Positions 20,855 through 28,152 of a stretch of 38,492 nt of DNA are shown here, piece by piece. Source of the DNA: Pseudomonadota bacterium (lineage in GTDB: Bacteria; Pseudomonadota; Gammaproteobacteria; Burkholderiales; Burkholderiaceae_C); the NCBI GenBank assembly GCA_030538085.1, contig JAUNUR010000025.1:1-38492 (forward strand). The letters are read 5' to 3'. Every line of letters starts with the position of its first letter. Positions within the stretch are counted from its first letter, which is position 1. Made by a program: the position numbers and the translations under genes. Below the pieces are notes generated by a model. That model searched no databases and was not told the origin of the DNA. It saw only the letters and a program-made list of their open reading frames with translations.

Positions 20855-21003
20855 GGTGGACAAGGGTGGGCACCAGAGAATTAATACGTTCGTTCATTGT
20901 GGGCATGTCGGCAGGCCATATCGCCACAAAACGGCTTCATTCACCCAGTCAAGGGGGTGAAAAATTCACGCCAGTGGAAGATTCGTTTCTTGTCCGGTAC
21001 AGC

Positions 21004-21723
21004 TCAAGTATTCGCCCACTGGCGTAATAGATTGTGGTACACGCCTGTCAACCGGGTGGCTTCGGCACTCTCGCCGTGCCGCTGACGCAGCGCGAGCAGG
21101 GCCATGTCCATCTCGAACAGCAGGCGGCGCTGCTCGCCCGAGCGCACCATGCTCTCGATCCACAGAAAGCTGGCCAGGCGCGTGCCGCGGGTGACGGGCG
21201 TGACCTCGTGCACGCTGGTGCCTGGGTAGAGGATGGCGTCGCCCGCGGGCAGCTTGATGCGCTGCGCGGCGTCGCCGGGCGCGCCGTGCACCACCAGCTC
21301 GCCGCCGTCGTAATCCTGCGGGTCGCTGAAGAACACGGTGCACGACAGGTCGCTGCGCACCCATTGCCCGCTGGCGGCCGAGTGCATGACGGCGCCGTCG
21401 ACGTGCGCGCCGTAGTGGTCACCGTGTGGGTCGGCGTGGTCGGCGCCGTGGCTGTTGTAGCGGTTGAACAGCGGGTTGAAGATCTTGCGCGGCAGCGCAG
21501 CCGACAGCACCAGCGCATCGCGCTGCAGCGCACCCAGCACCAGTGCGCGCAGCGTGGCGGCGGTGGCGCTGTCTTGCGCCAGTTGCTGGTTCTGCTTGAC
21601 GCCCACGGCCTGCGTGCCGGCGCTGTGGCGGCCGTCGCGCCAGGAGGCGTCGGGCGCGGTGAGCAGTGCGTGGCCCTGGGCCAGTTCGTCGGGGGTGAGC
21701 AGTTGTTTGAGATGGATCAGCAT
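21004..21723 (-). CDS. piuC: Fe(II)/2-oxoglutarate hydroxylase PiuC (YbiX)
   Basis: This 239-residue PKHD-type dioxygenase has the iron triad His107-x-Asp109 (GAHVDG) and His172 (TSVHEV), and the 2-oxoglutarate-binding Arg182 (GTRLASF). PiuC/YbiX genes characteristically accompany Fiu/PiuA catecholate siderophore receptors, as here with the receptor just upstream on the same strand. The enzyme's substrate is not known. Directly before the HxD motif lies a His/Asp-rich stretch, NSHGADHADPHGDHY, longer than I recall in typical homologues. The intergenic region toward the receptor holds an inverted repeat. Confidence 0.9.
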   Translation of the reverse strand: MLIHLKQLLTPDELAQGHALLTAPDASWRDGRHSAGTQAVGVKQNQQLAQDSATAATLRALVLGALQRDALVLSAALPRKIFNPLFNRYNSHGADHADPHGDHYGAHVDGAVMHSAASGQWVRSDLSCTVFFSDPQDYDGGELVVHGAPGDAAQRIKLPAGDAILYPGTSVHEVTPVTRGTRLASFLWIESMVRSGEQRRLLFEMDMALLALRQRHGESAEATRLTGVYHNLLRQWANT

Positions 21724-21735
21724 GGGGTTTTCTGA

Positions 21736-21840
21736 TGACGAAATGACTTTGCCGCTGGCGCGGCGTCAATGACGGAATGACGGGTCTTGGTCAAGGCGGC
21801 GCAGCCGCCGTCATCGAAGCGCAGCGAGGTCATTTCGTCA
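21736..21840. repeat. Inverted-repeat element between receptor and piuC
   Basis: TGACGAAATGAC (21736-21747) and GTCATTTCGTCA (21829-21840) are perfect 12-base arms around GCGGCG and CGCCGC segments. A relative with ATGACGAATGAC arms is at 35734-35823. It fills almost the whole gap. Confidence 0.65.
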
Positions 21841-21843
21841 TGC

Positions 21844-24177
21844 TCAGAACAGGTGCTTCAAGGTCAGCTGCACGCGCCGTGGCTGCCCCGGCCCATAGAA
21901 GCCGCGGTACAGCGTGTCGGCATAGAGCTTGTCGGTGAGGTTGGTGACGTTGAGCTTGAGCGTGGTCATCTCGGTGAAGCTGTATTCGGCCATCGCATCG
22001 AAGGTGACGAAGCCGGCGGCCTTCACCGCGCGGCTGCCTTCGGGGTTCTGGCTGCTGCGGTAGTTGGCGCCCAGGCCCAAGCGCAGCTTCGGCATTACGC
22101 GGTAAGTGCTCCACACGCTGCCGCTGTGGCGCGGCGTGAGGCCGGGGCGGTCGCCCTGCACTTGCGCACCGCCGCCGTTGGCGGCCAACGGCTGGTTGCT
22201 GCGGCTGATCTTGGCGACGGGGATCCAGGTGTGGTTCCAGAACATCTCCCATTTGGGCGTGATGCGGCCGGCGGCGTTGAACTCCATGCCCGCGGCGTGG
22301 CGCTTGCCCGACAGCAGAAACTGCTGGGCCACGCTGTCGGGGTCCTGGTTGCGCTCGTTGTACTTCTCGGAATAAAACAGCGCCGTGCCGACCGACAGGC
22401 GCTGGTCGAGTAGCTCCCACTTGCCGCCGATCTCGAAGTTGCGGCTTTTTTCGGCGGGCGTGCTGGCCAGCTTCTGGTCAGGACTGCGGGGGGTGAACTG
22501 GTAGGCGTCGCCCGAGGTGTTGTACGAAGTGCCGTACGACAGGTAGTACGACGCCGTCTCGCTGGGCTGCCACAGCAAGCCGACGCGCGGGCTCCACAGG
22601 CTTTCGGTCTTGCTGAAGCTGTAGCCGGGCGTGACGGTGCCGTTGGCGGCGGTGGTGGCCACGGTGTCGTAGCTGCCCTTGAAGTGGTCGAAACGCAGGC
22701 CGGCCACCAGCTTCAGCGTGTCGGTCAGCGACACCGTGTCCTGCACGTACACGCCCAGGTTGCGCGCGTCGAAGGTGTTGTAGGCCGGCGTGTCGCGCGG
22801 GTCGGCGCGCCAGTCGCCGTTGTTGGGCTGGCCCACGGTGGTGGTCAGGCCGCTGTTTGGGCCGGCGAAGTTGTTGACGCGGCGTGAATCGTCGACATAG
22901 AAGTCCACGCCCGCCAGGATCTGGTGCTGGCGCCCGCCCCAGTCGTAGGTGTTGCTGTAGTCGCTTTGCAGTTGCGTCAGGTCGCTGCGGCCGATGCGGC
23001 CCTTGGGCGTGCGTGTGATGAGGGTGCTTGGCCCCCAGTTGTCGATGGTGGTGGGCGCGCCATCGGTCTGGCCAAAGCGGATCACGCTGGTCCACAAATC
23101 GCGCTCGTAGCGGCCGTGGCGCAACTGCGTCTTCAACTGACCACCATCGGCAAAGCGGTGTGTGTGTGCCAGCGTCAGGTAGGTGGACGAGCTGTTCTGC
23201 TTGTCGCTGTCAAGGCCGTAGAAATTGCGTGCCGGTAGCAGGGGCACGATCCGGCCATCGCGAATGAACCAAGGGTGGTTGTAGCCGTTGCGACCCTTTA
23301 CATCCAGGTGATAGAAGCCCACCAGGAACTCGTTGCGCGTGCCGATGCCCCAGCGGAAGGTGGGCGCGATGCCGACCTTGCGCTGCCGGGCGCCCCAGTT
23401 GTCGGCGTCGTGGCCCATCAGGTTCAGGCGGAAGGCGGCGTCTTGCCCCGTGTGCCAGTTGAAGTCGCCGTGCACGCGCTTTTCGTTGCCGTTGCCCACG
23501 GTCACGCTGGCCTCGTGCTGCGTCATCAAGAAAGGCTGCTTGCTCACCTGGTTGACCACGCCGCCGGTGCTGCCCTTGCCGAACAGCATCGACGCCGAGC
23601 CCTTGATGACTTCCACGCGGTCGTCGTTGAAGGTGTCGCGCTCGATCAGCGGCGCGTCGCGCAGGCCGTCGCGATAGATGTCGCCCGCCGTGCCCAGCGA
23701 GAAGCCGCGCAGGCGCACGTCTTCCTCGCCCGTCTCGCCGGCCTGGAAGCTGACGCCGGCGGTGGTGCGCAGCACCTCGCGGAAGTCGTCCAGGTTGCGG
23801 TCCTGCATCAGCTTTTCGGTCATCACCGTCACGCTCTGCGGAATGTCGCGCAGCGCCTGGTTGCCCTTGCCGATTTCGGTGCGGGTGGCGCGCAACTGCG
23901 TCTTGCTGTGGGTGGCCCCATCATCCTGCGCCGAGTCGCGCACCGTGACGGCGGGCAAGGTGCCGGTCACAGGGGCGGCGGCCGACGGCGATGCGGTAGG
24001 TGCCGCTGGCGCACCCTGCGCCCAAGCGGGTGCCCCCAGCGAACTGGCCAGCAAGATGGCGCCTAGGGGCAGCAGGGGGGTGGTGGAAGCTGGTTCAGCT
24101 ATTGAAAGGGGAGATGCCCGCTTTTGCGGCGCAAGCGTGCGGGGGGTGGTGGGGTTGGAGAAGTGATCAACGAACAT
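21844..24177 (-). CDS. TonB-dependent catecholate-type siderophore receptor (Fiu/PiuA-like)
   Basis: This 777-residue outer-membrane receptor has a signal sequence at residues about 35-54 (LLPLGAILLASSLGAPAWAQ) and a TonB-box-like LPAVTVRD. The plug domain runs from about 80 to 200 (IPQSVTVMTEKLMQDRNLDDFREVLRTT, VRLRGFSLGTAGDIYRDGLRD, VEVIKGSASMLFGKGSTGG). A 22-strand barrel follows, ending in the expected aromatic (TLKHLF). I chose the ATG at 24177; an in-frame TTG at 24240 would add 21 residues that do not fit a signal peptide. A Fur box lies 118 bases upstream. The piuC gene follows, the usual Fiu/PiuA partner. It takes up ferric catecholate siderophores by inference. Confidence 0.9.
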   Translation of the reverse strand: MFVDHFSNPTTPRTLAPQKRASPLSIAEPASTTPLLPLGAILLASSLGAPAWAQGAPAAPTASPSAAAPVTGTLPAVTVRDSAQDDGATHSKTQLRATRTEIGKGNQALRDIPQSVTVMTEKLMQDRNLDDFREVLRTTAGVSFQAGETGEEDVRLRGFSLGTAGDIYRDGLRDAPLIERDTFNDDRVEVIKGSASMLFGKGSTGGVVNQVSKQPFLMTQHEASVTVGNGNEKRVHGDFNWHTGQDAAFRLNLMGHDADNWGARQRKVGIAPTFRWGIGTRNEFLVGFYHLDVKGRNGYNHPWFIRDGRIVPLLPARNFYGLDSDKQNSSSTYLTLAHTHRFADGGQLKTQLRHGRYERDLWTSVIRFGQTDGAPTTIDNWGPSTLITRTPKGRIGRSDLTQLQSDYSNTYDWGGRQHQILAGVDFYVDDSRRVNNFAGPNSGLTTTVGQPNNGDWRADPRDTPAYNTFDARNLGVYVQDTVSLTDTLKLVAGLRFDHFKGSYDTVATTAANGTVTPGYSFSKTESLWSPRVGLLWQPSETASYYLSYGTSYNTSGDAYQFTPRSPDQKLASTPAEKSRNFEIGGKWELLDQRLSVGTALFYSEKYNERNQDPDSVAQQFLLSGKRHAAGMEFNAAGRITPKWEMFWNHTWIPVAKISRSNQPLAANGGGAQVQGDRPGLTPRHSGSVWSTYRVMPKLRLGLGANYRSSQNPEGSRAVKAAGFVTFDAMAEYSFTEMTTLKLNVTNLTDKLYADTLYRGFYGPGQPRRVQLTLKHLF

Positions 24178-24294
24178 GGTTAGCCCAGCAAAGTGTGCGG
24201 AAAAACTTTGGCTGGCTACTTGGGCGCTGTGTGAAGACAAGAGGCCGTCACCGCGCTCTTCGCTGGCGTGTGTGAATCGACGATTCTATATGCA

Positions 24295-24313
24295 AATAGG
24301 AATGATTCCTATT
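24295..24313 (-). promoter_or_regulatory. Fur box of the siderophore receptor
   Basis: AATAGGAATGATTCCTATT is a perfect 9-1-9 palindrome close to the Fur consensus. It lies 118 bases upstream of the receptor start on the minus strand. Confidence 0.8.
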
Positions 24314-24349
24314 AATGTTTTTGGTGATGGTGTGAGCCACGATCTTTCA

Positions 24350-24528
24350 GAGGCGGTCCTCAAATTCATCGCGGTAAGCGATTGCCCCGGATCGGGTGTG
24401 CTGCAAGGCGCATTTCGCAGCCAATAGCTTGTGCTATTGGCAAGGGATGCAACGCGGCAGGGGACGCAACGCCGCAGGGCGCCCGAGGCCGGGGACAAGC
24501 GCGGCGCGAGGAGTTTGAGGACAGCCTC
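24350..24528. mobile_element. Palindromic element with GAGGCTG ends, copy A
   Basis: The ends are inverted repeats (GAGGCGGTCCTCAAA at the left; GAGGCTGTCCTCAAA when the right is read inward). The interior holds CCAATAGC/GCTATTGG as a hairpin and a GC-rich stretch with a 15-base tandem duplication. It is homologous in inverted orientation to 33301-33464. It starts directly behind the stop codon of the DUF262 gene. The gap 24178-24528 holds only this and the Fur box. Confidence 0.75.
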
Positions 24529-26295
24529 TCAGGCTGATTTCAGCGTGGTGCCATTGGCTGGCTTCAGGCCCGCCTTGCTTTCGATGAAGTCGTTCATCGC
24601 CAGGGCCAGCGCTTGCCTGCGAAACCGCAGGAAGTCCCGGTAGGCGCTGGTGCTCCATAGAGCCGGATCGGTGGGCACGCATTGACTGATCAGGGCAGCC
24701 GGGCCACGCGCGGCCACCACGCTGGCGAGATACTGGGTGGCGTCTTTGTTGCTGATGCGCTGGTTCGTCAGGCCCGTGATGAAAGCCATGTTGGCGATCT
24801 CGTTGATTTCGCCCGGCTCGTAACCCTTTTCCTTGAGCAGCGATTTGGGAATGACGTGATGCCACTGGATGAAGTGGAGCCGACCCTGGTGCGTGAGCGA
24901 CAAACCCAGTCCGTTGTGCCAGTCGGTGGCGCCCGCGTGCTTGAGCGCCAGATAAGCCAGCGAGAACAGCGGGCTGCCGACGCCGCGATGCGCGAGATCA
25001 CCCGGCTCGATGGTCAACCGCCCGAACTGGCGCCTGACCGGCTCCATCAAACCGGCGATGGCACCGGTCTTGAACAGGATATTGAGGTCTTCGTTCAGCA
25101 GCGTCTCGGTGGAGCCGCGCGAATAGCGGCCACGCGCATTGGCCACCAGCAGCCAATGGAGCAGGGCCTGGCTTTCCGCAGCTTCGAGCCGGTTGTTCTT
25201 GATCTTGCTCACCACGGCCAATACATGAATGAACATGGGCGAGGAAAGCAGGGACTCGTCTTCGATGCCCGCGTTGCTGCGCAGAAAGTTGATGGCAAAG
25301 CGCAAGCCATTTTGTGCTTCGGCCCAGCCGGCCTTGAGCTTGTCGATGGGGGTGGCCGCCACGCTGCGGAACAGGCATTGCTGGGTGGCGAAGACGACGA
25401 TGGCGCGCACCAGATGGCCCAGGTCGATACTGAACCAGACTTTCTCGCACTCGGCCTGAAAGGCTTCGAGCTCCTTGAGCAGATTGGGCCAACGCGAGGT
25501 CATCTGCGCCAAGGCCAGGTCGGACGAGCGCAGCTTGGCGCCCAGCGAATTCACGCGCACGAAGATCTCGGTCACTTCCTCGTAGCTCATCCGGCGCTCC
25601 AGCACGTGCACGACGTACTGGTAGTCCTTGATGGAGCGCAACTGCTTCAGCCGGGCGGCGTAGCGTTCGTAACGCGGGTCGTCGAACGAGGTCACGCCGG
25701 CCTTCTTGAGGAACTCCGCATCACTGCCGACGCGGAACACATCGGTCACCGATACCCAGTTCGGCAGCGCGGCCAAGGTCTTGCTTGCCACCACGAACGT
25801 GCGGCGACGGAGCTTTTCCTGGAGCGCTTGATCGGTTTCGTCACTGTCGTCGGCGTCTGCCTCATCGGTGACATCGTCGTCCGCCACGACGGGAGAGTCC
25901 TCGTCGCTGGTTACCTCGGTGTCGTTCAGAGGTGGTCCTTCGGGGTGATCGAGGTTGAAAAGAATGTCGATGGGGCGCTTGCGTCCCCGGACTTGAACCT
26001 GCTGTCCGCCCAGAACGGCGGTGAGCGAGGTCAGGCGTTGTTGGCCGTCGAGCAGCAGCTTGCGTCCGGCAAATCCGCTGCGGTCTTGCGCGATGGCGAA
26101 GTCGCGCGTTGGCACCGGCTCATCGGTTTCCCACATCAGAATGGAGCCGCTGGGATAGCCTCGGTAAAGCGAATCCAGCAGGTCGCGCACGCGGGTGGCG
26201 CGCCACACGTACTGGCGCTGGATTTCGGGCAGCCGCAACTCGCCCCGTTTGTACATGTCGACCAGGGTGCCGATGGGGATGTTCTGTTGCTGCAT
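24529..26295 (-). CDS. DUF262 / HNH-type protein (GmrSD-like)
   Basis: This 588-residue protein has an N-terminal DUF262 (ParB/Srx-like NTPase) domain with LPEIQRQYVW at residues 23-31 and LLDGQQRLTSL at 81-91. A strongly acidic linker follows (about 121-160, DEDSPVVADDDVTDEADADD). A helical middle contains EIFVRVNSLGAKLRSSDLALA. The C-terminus carries WHHVIPKS near residue 478, then INEIANMAFIT and NQRISNKD, the HNH-like nuclease pattern of GmrD/DUF1524 proteins. Such proteins include the type IV restriction enzyme GmrSD, which cuts modified phage DNA. No methylase or partner gene is adjacent, so it may act alone. I chose the ATG at 26295; the frame runs up to 26379. Confidence 0.82.
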   Translation of the reverse strand: MQQQNIPIGTLVDMYKRGELRLPEIQRQYVWRATRVRDLLDSLYRGYPSGSILMWETDEPVPTRDFAIAQDRSGFAGRKLLLDGQQRLTSLTAVLGGQQVQVRGRKRPIDILFNLDHPEGPPLNDTEVTSDEDSPVVADDDVTDEADADDSDETDQALQEKLRRRTFVVASKTLAALPNWVSVTDVFRVGSDAEFLKKAGVTSFDDPRYERYAARLKQLRSIKDYQYVVHVLERRMSYEEVTEIFVRVNSLGAKLRSSDLALAQMTSRWPNLLKELEAFQAECEKVWFSIDLGHLVRAIVVFATQQCLFRSVAATPIDKLKAGWAEAQNGLRFAINFLRSNAGIEDESLLSSPMFIHVLAVVSKIKNNRLEAAESQALLHWLLVANARGRYSRGSTETLLNEDLNILFKTGAIAGLMEPVRRQFGRLTIEPGDLAHRGVGSPLFSLAYLALKHAGATDWHNGLGLSLTHQGRLHFIQWHHVIPKSLLKEKGYEPGEINEIANMAFITGLTNQRISNKDATQYLASVVAARGPAALISQCVPTDPALWSTSAYRDFLRFRRQALALAMNDFIESKAGLKPANGTTLKSA

Positions 26296-26427
26296 GGGCG
26301 GCTTCAATGGAGTGGATGACCAGGAGTCACCGAGAAAAGCGCGGCCCGCTTTACACGGCTGCTCATGAACGGCGGTCAACTGACAGAGATTCTAGGCAGT
26401 CGGCTTGTTTGGATAATTCGAAGAAGA

Positions 26428-26441
26428 TGCACAATAATGCA
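26428..26441 (+). promoter_or_regulatory. BoxR-type operator at the start of the formate dehydrogenase genes
   Basis: TGCACAATAATGCA has the same TGCA-N6-TGCA form as the box operators at 8247, 8273 and 9277. It overlaps the likely start codon of the fds operon, and a -10-like GATAAT lies at 26412-26417. A protein bound here would block initiation. Recognition by BoxR is inferred. Confidence 0.55.
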
Positions 26442-28152
26442 TAACATGATTGAGATAAGCATCAAAATTCATCCGCGACGACCTCGCCACCAGTTGAAGG
26501 GGCGGCAGCCGACGGATGCGGCGCGTGCCGAGGTGCGCGCGCTGATCGGCGCACCGCCGGCCGATGGGCACCGGCGTGACCTGCTGATCGAGCACCTGCA
26601 CGCGCTGAACGATCACTACCATGGCCTGTTCGAGCGGCACTTGGTGGCGCTGGCGGCTGAGATGCGCTTGTCGATGGCCGAGGTGGTTGAGGTGGCGAGC
26701 TTTTACCACCACTTCGATGTGCTGCGCGACGACGCCACGGCGCCGCGCCTGACGGTGCGGGTGTGCCAGTCGCTCAGCTGCCAGCTGGCGGGTGCCGAGG
26801 ATTTGCTGGCGCGCTTGCCCGCGCTGCTGGGGGCGGAAGTGCAGGTGGTGGCCGCGCCCTGCGTCGGCCGTTGCGAGCAGGCGCCAGCCGCGCTGGTCGG
26901 CCAACGCGCGCTGGGCCATGCGACGGCGCAGGACATCGTTTCAATGTTGAATCAGGCTTCAATGCCCGCCAATCCAGCGCAAGCAGCTCCTGAATTGATA
27001 GCTTTCGAGATCTATCGCCAAGGCGGCGGCTACACGCTGGCTCACAGCGTGGCGCGCGGCGAGCGCGATGCCGAAGGCGTGATGGCCGCGCTGGAACACG
27101 CCGGCCTGCGCGGCCTGGGCGGCGCGGGTTTTCCGGCGGGGCGCAAGTGGCGCATCGTGCGCGGCTTTGAAGGACCACGGTTGATGGCGGTGAACATCGA
27201 CGAGGGCGAGCCGGGCACCTTCAAGGATCGCTTCTATCTGGAGCGCGACCCGCACCGCTTTCTGGAAGGGATGCTGATCGCGGCGCACGTCGTGGGCTGC
27301 GAGGCCGTCTACATCTACCTGCGCGACGAATACCCCGAGTGCCGCGCCATCCTGACGCAGGCCATCGCCGATCTGCAAGGCGCCCCCGATCTGCGCGGAC
27401 TGCTCCCCAAAATAGAGTTGCGCCGTGGAGCTGGCGCCTACATCTGCGGCGAAGAGTCGGCCATGATCGAGTCGATCGAAGGCAAGCGTGGCGAGCCGCG
27501 CCTGCGCCCGCCCTACATCGCCGAGCGCGGCCTGTTCGGCCGCCCGACGCTGGAGCACAACTTCGAGACGCTGTTCTGGGTGCGCGAAATCCTGGAGCGC
27601 GGCCCCGACTGGTTCGCCGCCCAGGGCCGCCATGGCCGCAAGGGCCTGCGCAGCTACAGCGTCAGCGGCCGGGTGAAGCAGCCGGGCGTCAAGCTGGCGC
27701 CGGCCGGCATCACGTTGCGTGAGCTGGTCGACGAATATTGCGGTGGCATGGCCGAGGGGCACGCGCTGTACGCCTACCTGCCCGGCGGCGCCAGCGGCGG
27801 TATCCTGCCCGCGCGCCTGGCCGACGTGCCGCTGGACTTCGACACGCTGCAGCCGCATGGCTGCTTCATCGGCAGCGCGGCGGTGATCGTGCTGAGCGAT
27901 CACGACAGCGCACGCGATGCGGCATTGAACATGATGCGCTTCTTCGCCGACGAGAGCTGCGGCCAGTGCACGCCCTGCCGCGTCGGTACCGTGAAGTCCG
28001 CGCAGTTGATGGAAGCGCCGGTGTGGGACGCGGCCACGCTGAATGATCTGAGCACCGTGATGGTCGATGCCTCCATCTGCGGCCTGGGCCAGGCGGCGCC
28101 CAACCCCGTGCTGTGCGTGCAGCGCTACTTTCCGCACGAGGTGGAGCCATGA
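26437..28152 (+). CDS. NAD-dependent formate dehydrogenase, fused gamma-beta subunit (FdsG-FdsB)
   Basis: This protein of about 571 residues joins two diaphorase subunits. Residues about 1-165 are NuoE/FdsG-like, with VASFYHHFDV and a [2Fe-2S] site CQSLSC and CVGRC. A linker of about 25 residues follows. The remainder is NuoF/FdsB-like, with GLRGLGGAGFPAGRKW and NIDEGEPGTFKDRFYLE for FMN and NADH, and the [4Fe-4S] ligands SCGQCTPCRVG plus SICGLG. It passes electrons from FdsA to NAD+. The start is uncertain: ATG at 26437, or 26446. The linker DNA (26972-27005) resembles an intergenic repeat. Its stop overlaps the fdsA start (ATGA). Confidence 0.85.
   Translation: MHNMIEISIKIHPRRPRHQLKGRQPTDAARAEVRALIGAPPADGHRRDLLIEHLHALNDHYHGLFERHLVALAAEMRLSMAEVVEVASFYHHFDVLRDDATAPRLTVRVCQSLSCQLAGAEDLLARLPALLGAEVQVVAAPCVGRCEQAPAALVGQRALGHATAQDIVSMLNQASMPANPAQAAPELIAFEIYRQGGGYTLAHSVARGERDAEGVMAALEHAGLRGLGGAGFPAGRKWRIVRGFEGPRLMAVNIDEGEPGTFKDRFYLERDPHRFLEGMLIAAHVVGCEAVYIYLRDEYPECRAILTQAIADLQGAPDLRGLLPKIELRRGAGAYICGEESAMIESIEGKRGEPRLRPPYIAERGLFGRPTLEHNFETLFWVREILERGPDWFAAQGRHGRKGLRSYSVSGRVKQPGVKLAPAGITLRELVDEYCGGMAEGHALYAYLPGGASGGILPARLADVPLDFDTLQPHGCFIGSAAVIVLSDHDSARDAALNMMRFFADESCGQCTPCRVGTVKSAQLMEAPVWDAATLNDLSTVMVDASICGLGQAAPNPVLCVQRYFPHEVEP
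26972..27005 (+). repeat. Comamonadaceae-type repeat relic inside the fusion linker
   Basis: ATCCAGCGCAAGCAGCT equals the core of the arm at 14375-14391, and TTGATAGCTTT follows as in the same repeat family. It encodes linker residues between the FdsG and FdsB domains. Confidence 0.6.

Noticed and set aside
20880-20925. TetR-like operator near the MFS start (ACGTTCGTTCAT)
   Set aside because: Symmetry is poor and no TetR gene is adjacent.
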